Source: Georgenia sp.
Lineage (GTDB): Bacteria; Actinomycetota; Actinomycetes; Actinomycetales; Actinomycetaceae
Direction: 5' to 3'
Length of the DNA: 6,308 nt
NCBI GenBank assembly: GCA_027322565.1
Contig: DAHVRG010000167.1
Location: 1 to 6,308 of the forward strand
Of this stretch, positions 5,629 through 6,308 are shown one piece after another; the stretch's first letter is position 1; the number at the start of each line of letters is the position of its first letter. The notes under the pieces were generated by a model. It was not told where the DNA came from and did no database searches. It worked only from the letters and a program-made list of their open reading frames with translations. A program made the translations under genes and the position numbers.

Positions 5629-5646
5629 GTGAATGCTACGGTACAC
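5629..5646. promoter_or_regulatory. Possible TetR operator (imperfect dyad)
   Basis: The sequence fits GTGnAnnnTAnnnTnCAC, an imperfect dyad with GTG/CAC outer arms lying directly over the tetR -10 box in the 55-bp divergent gap. A second short dyad, ATCG-GAG-CGAT, sits at 5657-5667 nearer the SDR. Either could bind the regulator; neither is a strong palindrome. Confidence 0.25.
5633..5638 (-). promoter_or_regulatory. tetR candidate -10 box, leaderless arrangement
   Basis: On the minus strand TAGCAT (four of six -10 matches) is separated from the regulator's ATG by only TCACT, so transcription would begin at or near the start codon. An overlapping alternative, TACCGT (5643-5638), would place the start a few bases earlier. 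No ribosome binding site is present and no clear -35 is seen. Confidence 0.45.
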
Positions 5647-5682
5647 CCGCCAGAGAATCGGAGCGATCATTACGGAGGAACT

Positions 5683-6308
5683 GTGACGCGGGTCGACCGC
5701 ACTCATCACCGGAGCGTCGAGGGGGATCGGTGCCGCCACGGCGGCCGCGCTCGCCCGGGACGGAGTCTCTTTCATCGGTGTCCACTACGGCCGCGACCAT
5801 GCGGCTGCCGCCCGCACCGCGGAGCGCGTCGCCGATCTCGGCGCGACACCGGTGCTCATCCAGGCCGACCTCGCCGACGGCGAGCGAGCGGCGGCGCAGA
5901 TCGCCCGGACCTGGACCGCCGCCCTGGACGAGCAGGGCCGATCCGGCACGGACATCCTCGTGAGCAACGCGGGCATCAACGGCGCCCAGGTCCTCGCCGA
6001 CCTCGACGCCGCGACCTACGCGCGCGTGCAGGCGGTCAACCTCACCGCCCCGCTGTTCCTGCTCCACCACCTCGCGGGGTCGCTGAACGACGGTGGTCGG
6101 GTCATCGCGGTCTCGACCGGGTACACCCGCGTCTCCGCGCCTACCCACCTCGCCTACACGGCCTCGAAGGCGGGCCTGGAGGGTGTGTTGCGCGCCGTCG
6201 CGCCGGAGCTGGCGGAGCGGGGCATCACCGTGAACTCGGTCGCTCCGGGCATCATCGACACCGACCTCAACGCCGACTGGATCGACGCGCCCGGCGCACG
6301 TGACGCCG
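5683..6308 (+). pseudogene. Short-chain dehydrogenase/reductase, frameshifted near its start and cut by the window edge
   Basis: A classical SDR (FabG-like) NAD(P)-dependent oxidoreductase; the substrate is unknown. Read in the frame of positions 5687 onward it shows TGASRGIG for cofactor binding (5708-5731), a conserved ADL, the SNAG motif, catalytic Asn in VNLTAP, Ser in VSTG, YTASK (Tyr and Lys of the active site) and APGIIDTDLN, all intact to the window end. This frame has a TGA at 5684-5686 and no usable start before the Rossmann motif. The natural start is GTG at 5683, preceded by GGAGG at 5674-5678, but it is in another frame. Removing one G from GGG at 5690-5692 joins them and gives VTRSTALITGASRGIG, a typical SDR beginning. 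So there is a one-base insertion, either a real recent mutation or a sequencing error. It is divergent from the TetR gene that probably controls it. Confidence 0.85.

Noticed and set aside
5593..6303. Plus-strand frame of 236 codons over the SDR region
   Set aside because: It contains the SDR start codon, but downstream of 5692 it encodes an Arg/His/Pro-rich sequence with no SDR motifs. The real protein is in the neighbouring frame.

Overview
The window is a GC-rich chromosomal stretch whose genes are tightly packed and use G/C in third codon positions. The best phylogenetic marker is mycothione reductase, because mycothiol is the low-molecular-weight thiol of Actinomycetota. Several promoters have only a clear -10 box and two genes appear leaderless, which also fits that phylum. 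By overall resemblance I would guess a member of the Micrococcales (Intrasporangiaceae/Ornithinimicrobiaceae-like), but genus cannot be decided from the sequence alone.

Layout. (1) Positions 1-1025, minus strand: a 3'-truncated NAD(P)H-binding SDR/NmrA-type protein follows a divergent PdxH-like flavin oxidase by 46 nt, probably as one transcript. (2) A 98-bp divergent gap separates pdxH from nadE (1124-1969, plus), an ammonia-dependent NAD synthetase with a leaderless-looking promoter. (3) 1997-3283, minus: a DUF808/YedI-type membrane protein, preceded by an unrecognised 71-residue arginine-rich protein. (4) A 252-bp divergent regulatory gap (3284-3535) with a candidate promoter and an inverted repeat leads to mtr (3536-4975, plus). 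(5) A hairpin at 5004-5027 separates mtr from a convergent TetR-family regulator (5031-5627, minus). (6) Divergent from the regulator is a short-chain dehydrogenase (5683 to the window end, plus). Its catalytic residues are intact, but its reading frame is broken by one extra base near the start codon.

How the genes fit together. Most act on cofactors or redox chemistry: PLP supply (pdxH-like), NAD supply (nadE), NADPH-dependent mycothiol recycling (mtr) and two NAD(P)-binding dehydrogenase-type proteins. They lie in several separate, often divergent units, so this is a housekeeping neighbourhood and not one pathway operon. The TetR/SDR pair looks like a self-contained regulator-target module.

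I saw no RNA genes, CRISPR arrays, insertion sequences, phage genes or defence system, and no gap above 300 bp without a gene. I do not see a novel multi-gene system here. The most notable points are the frameshifted SDR beside its likely regulator, the substituted substrate pocket of the PdxH-like protein, and the control regions.
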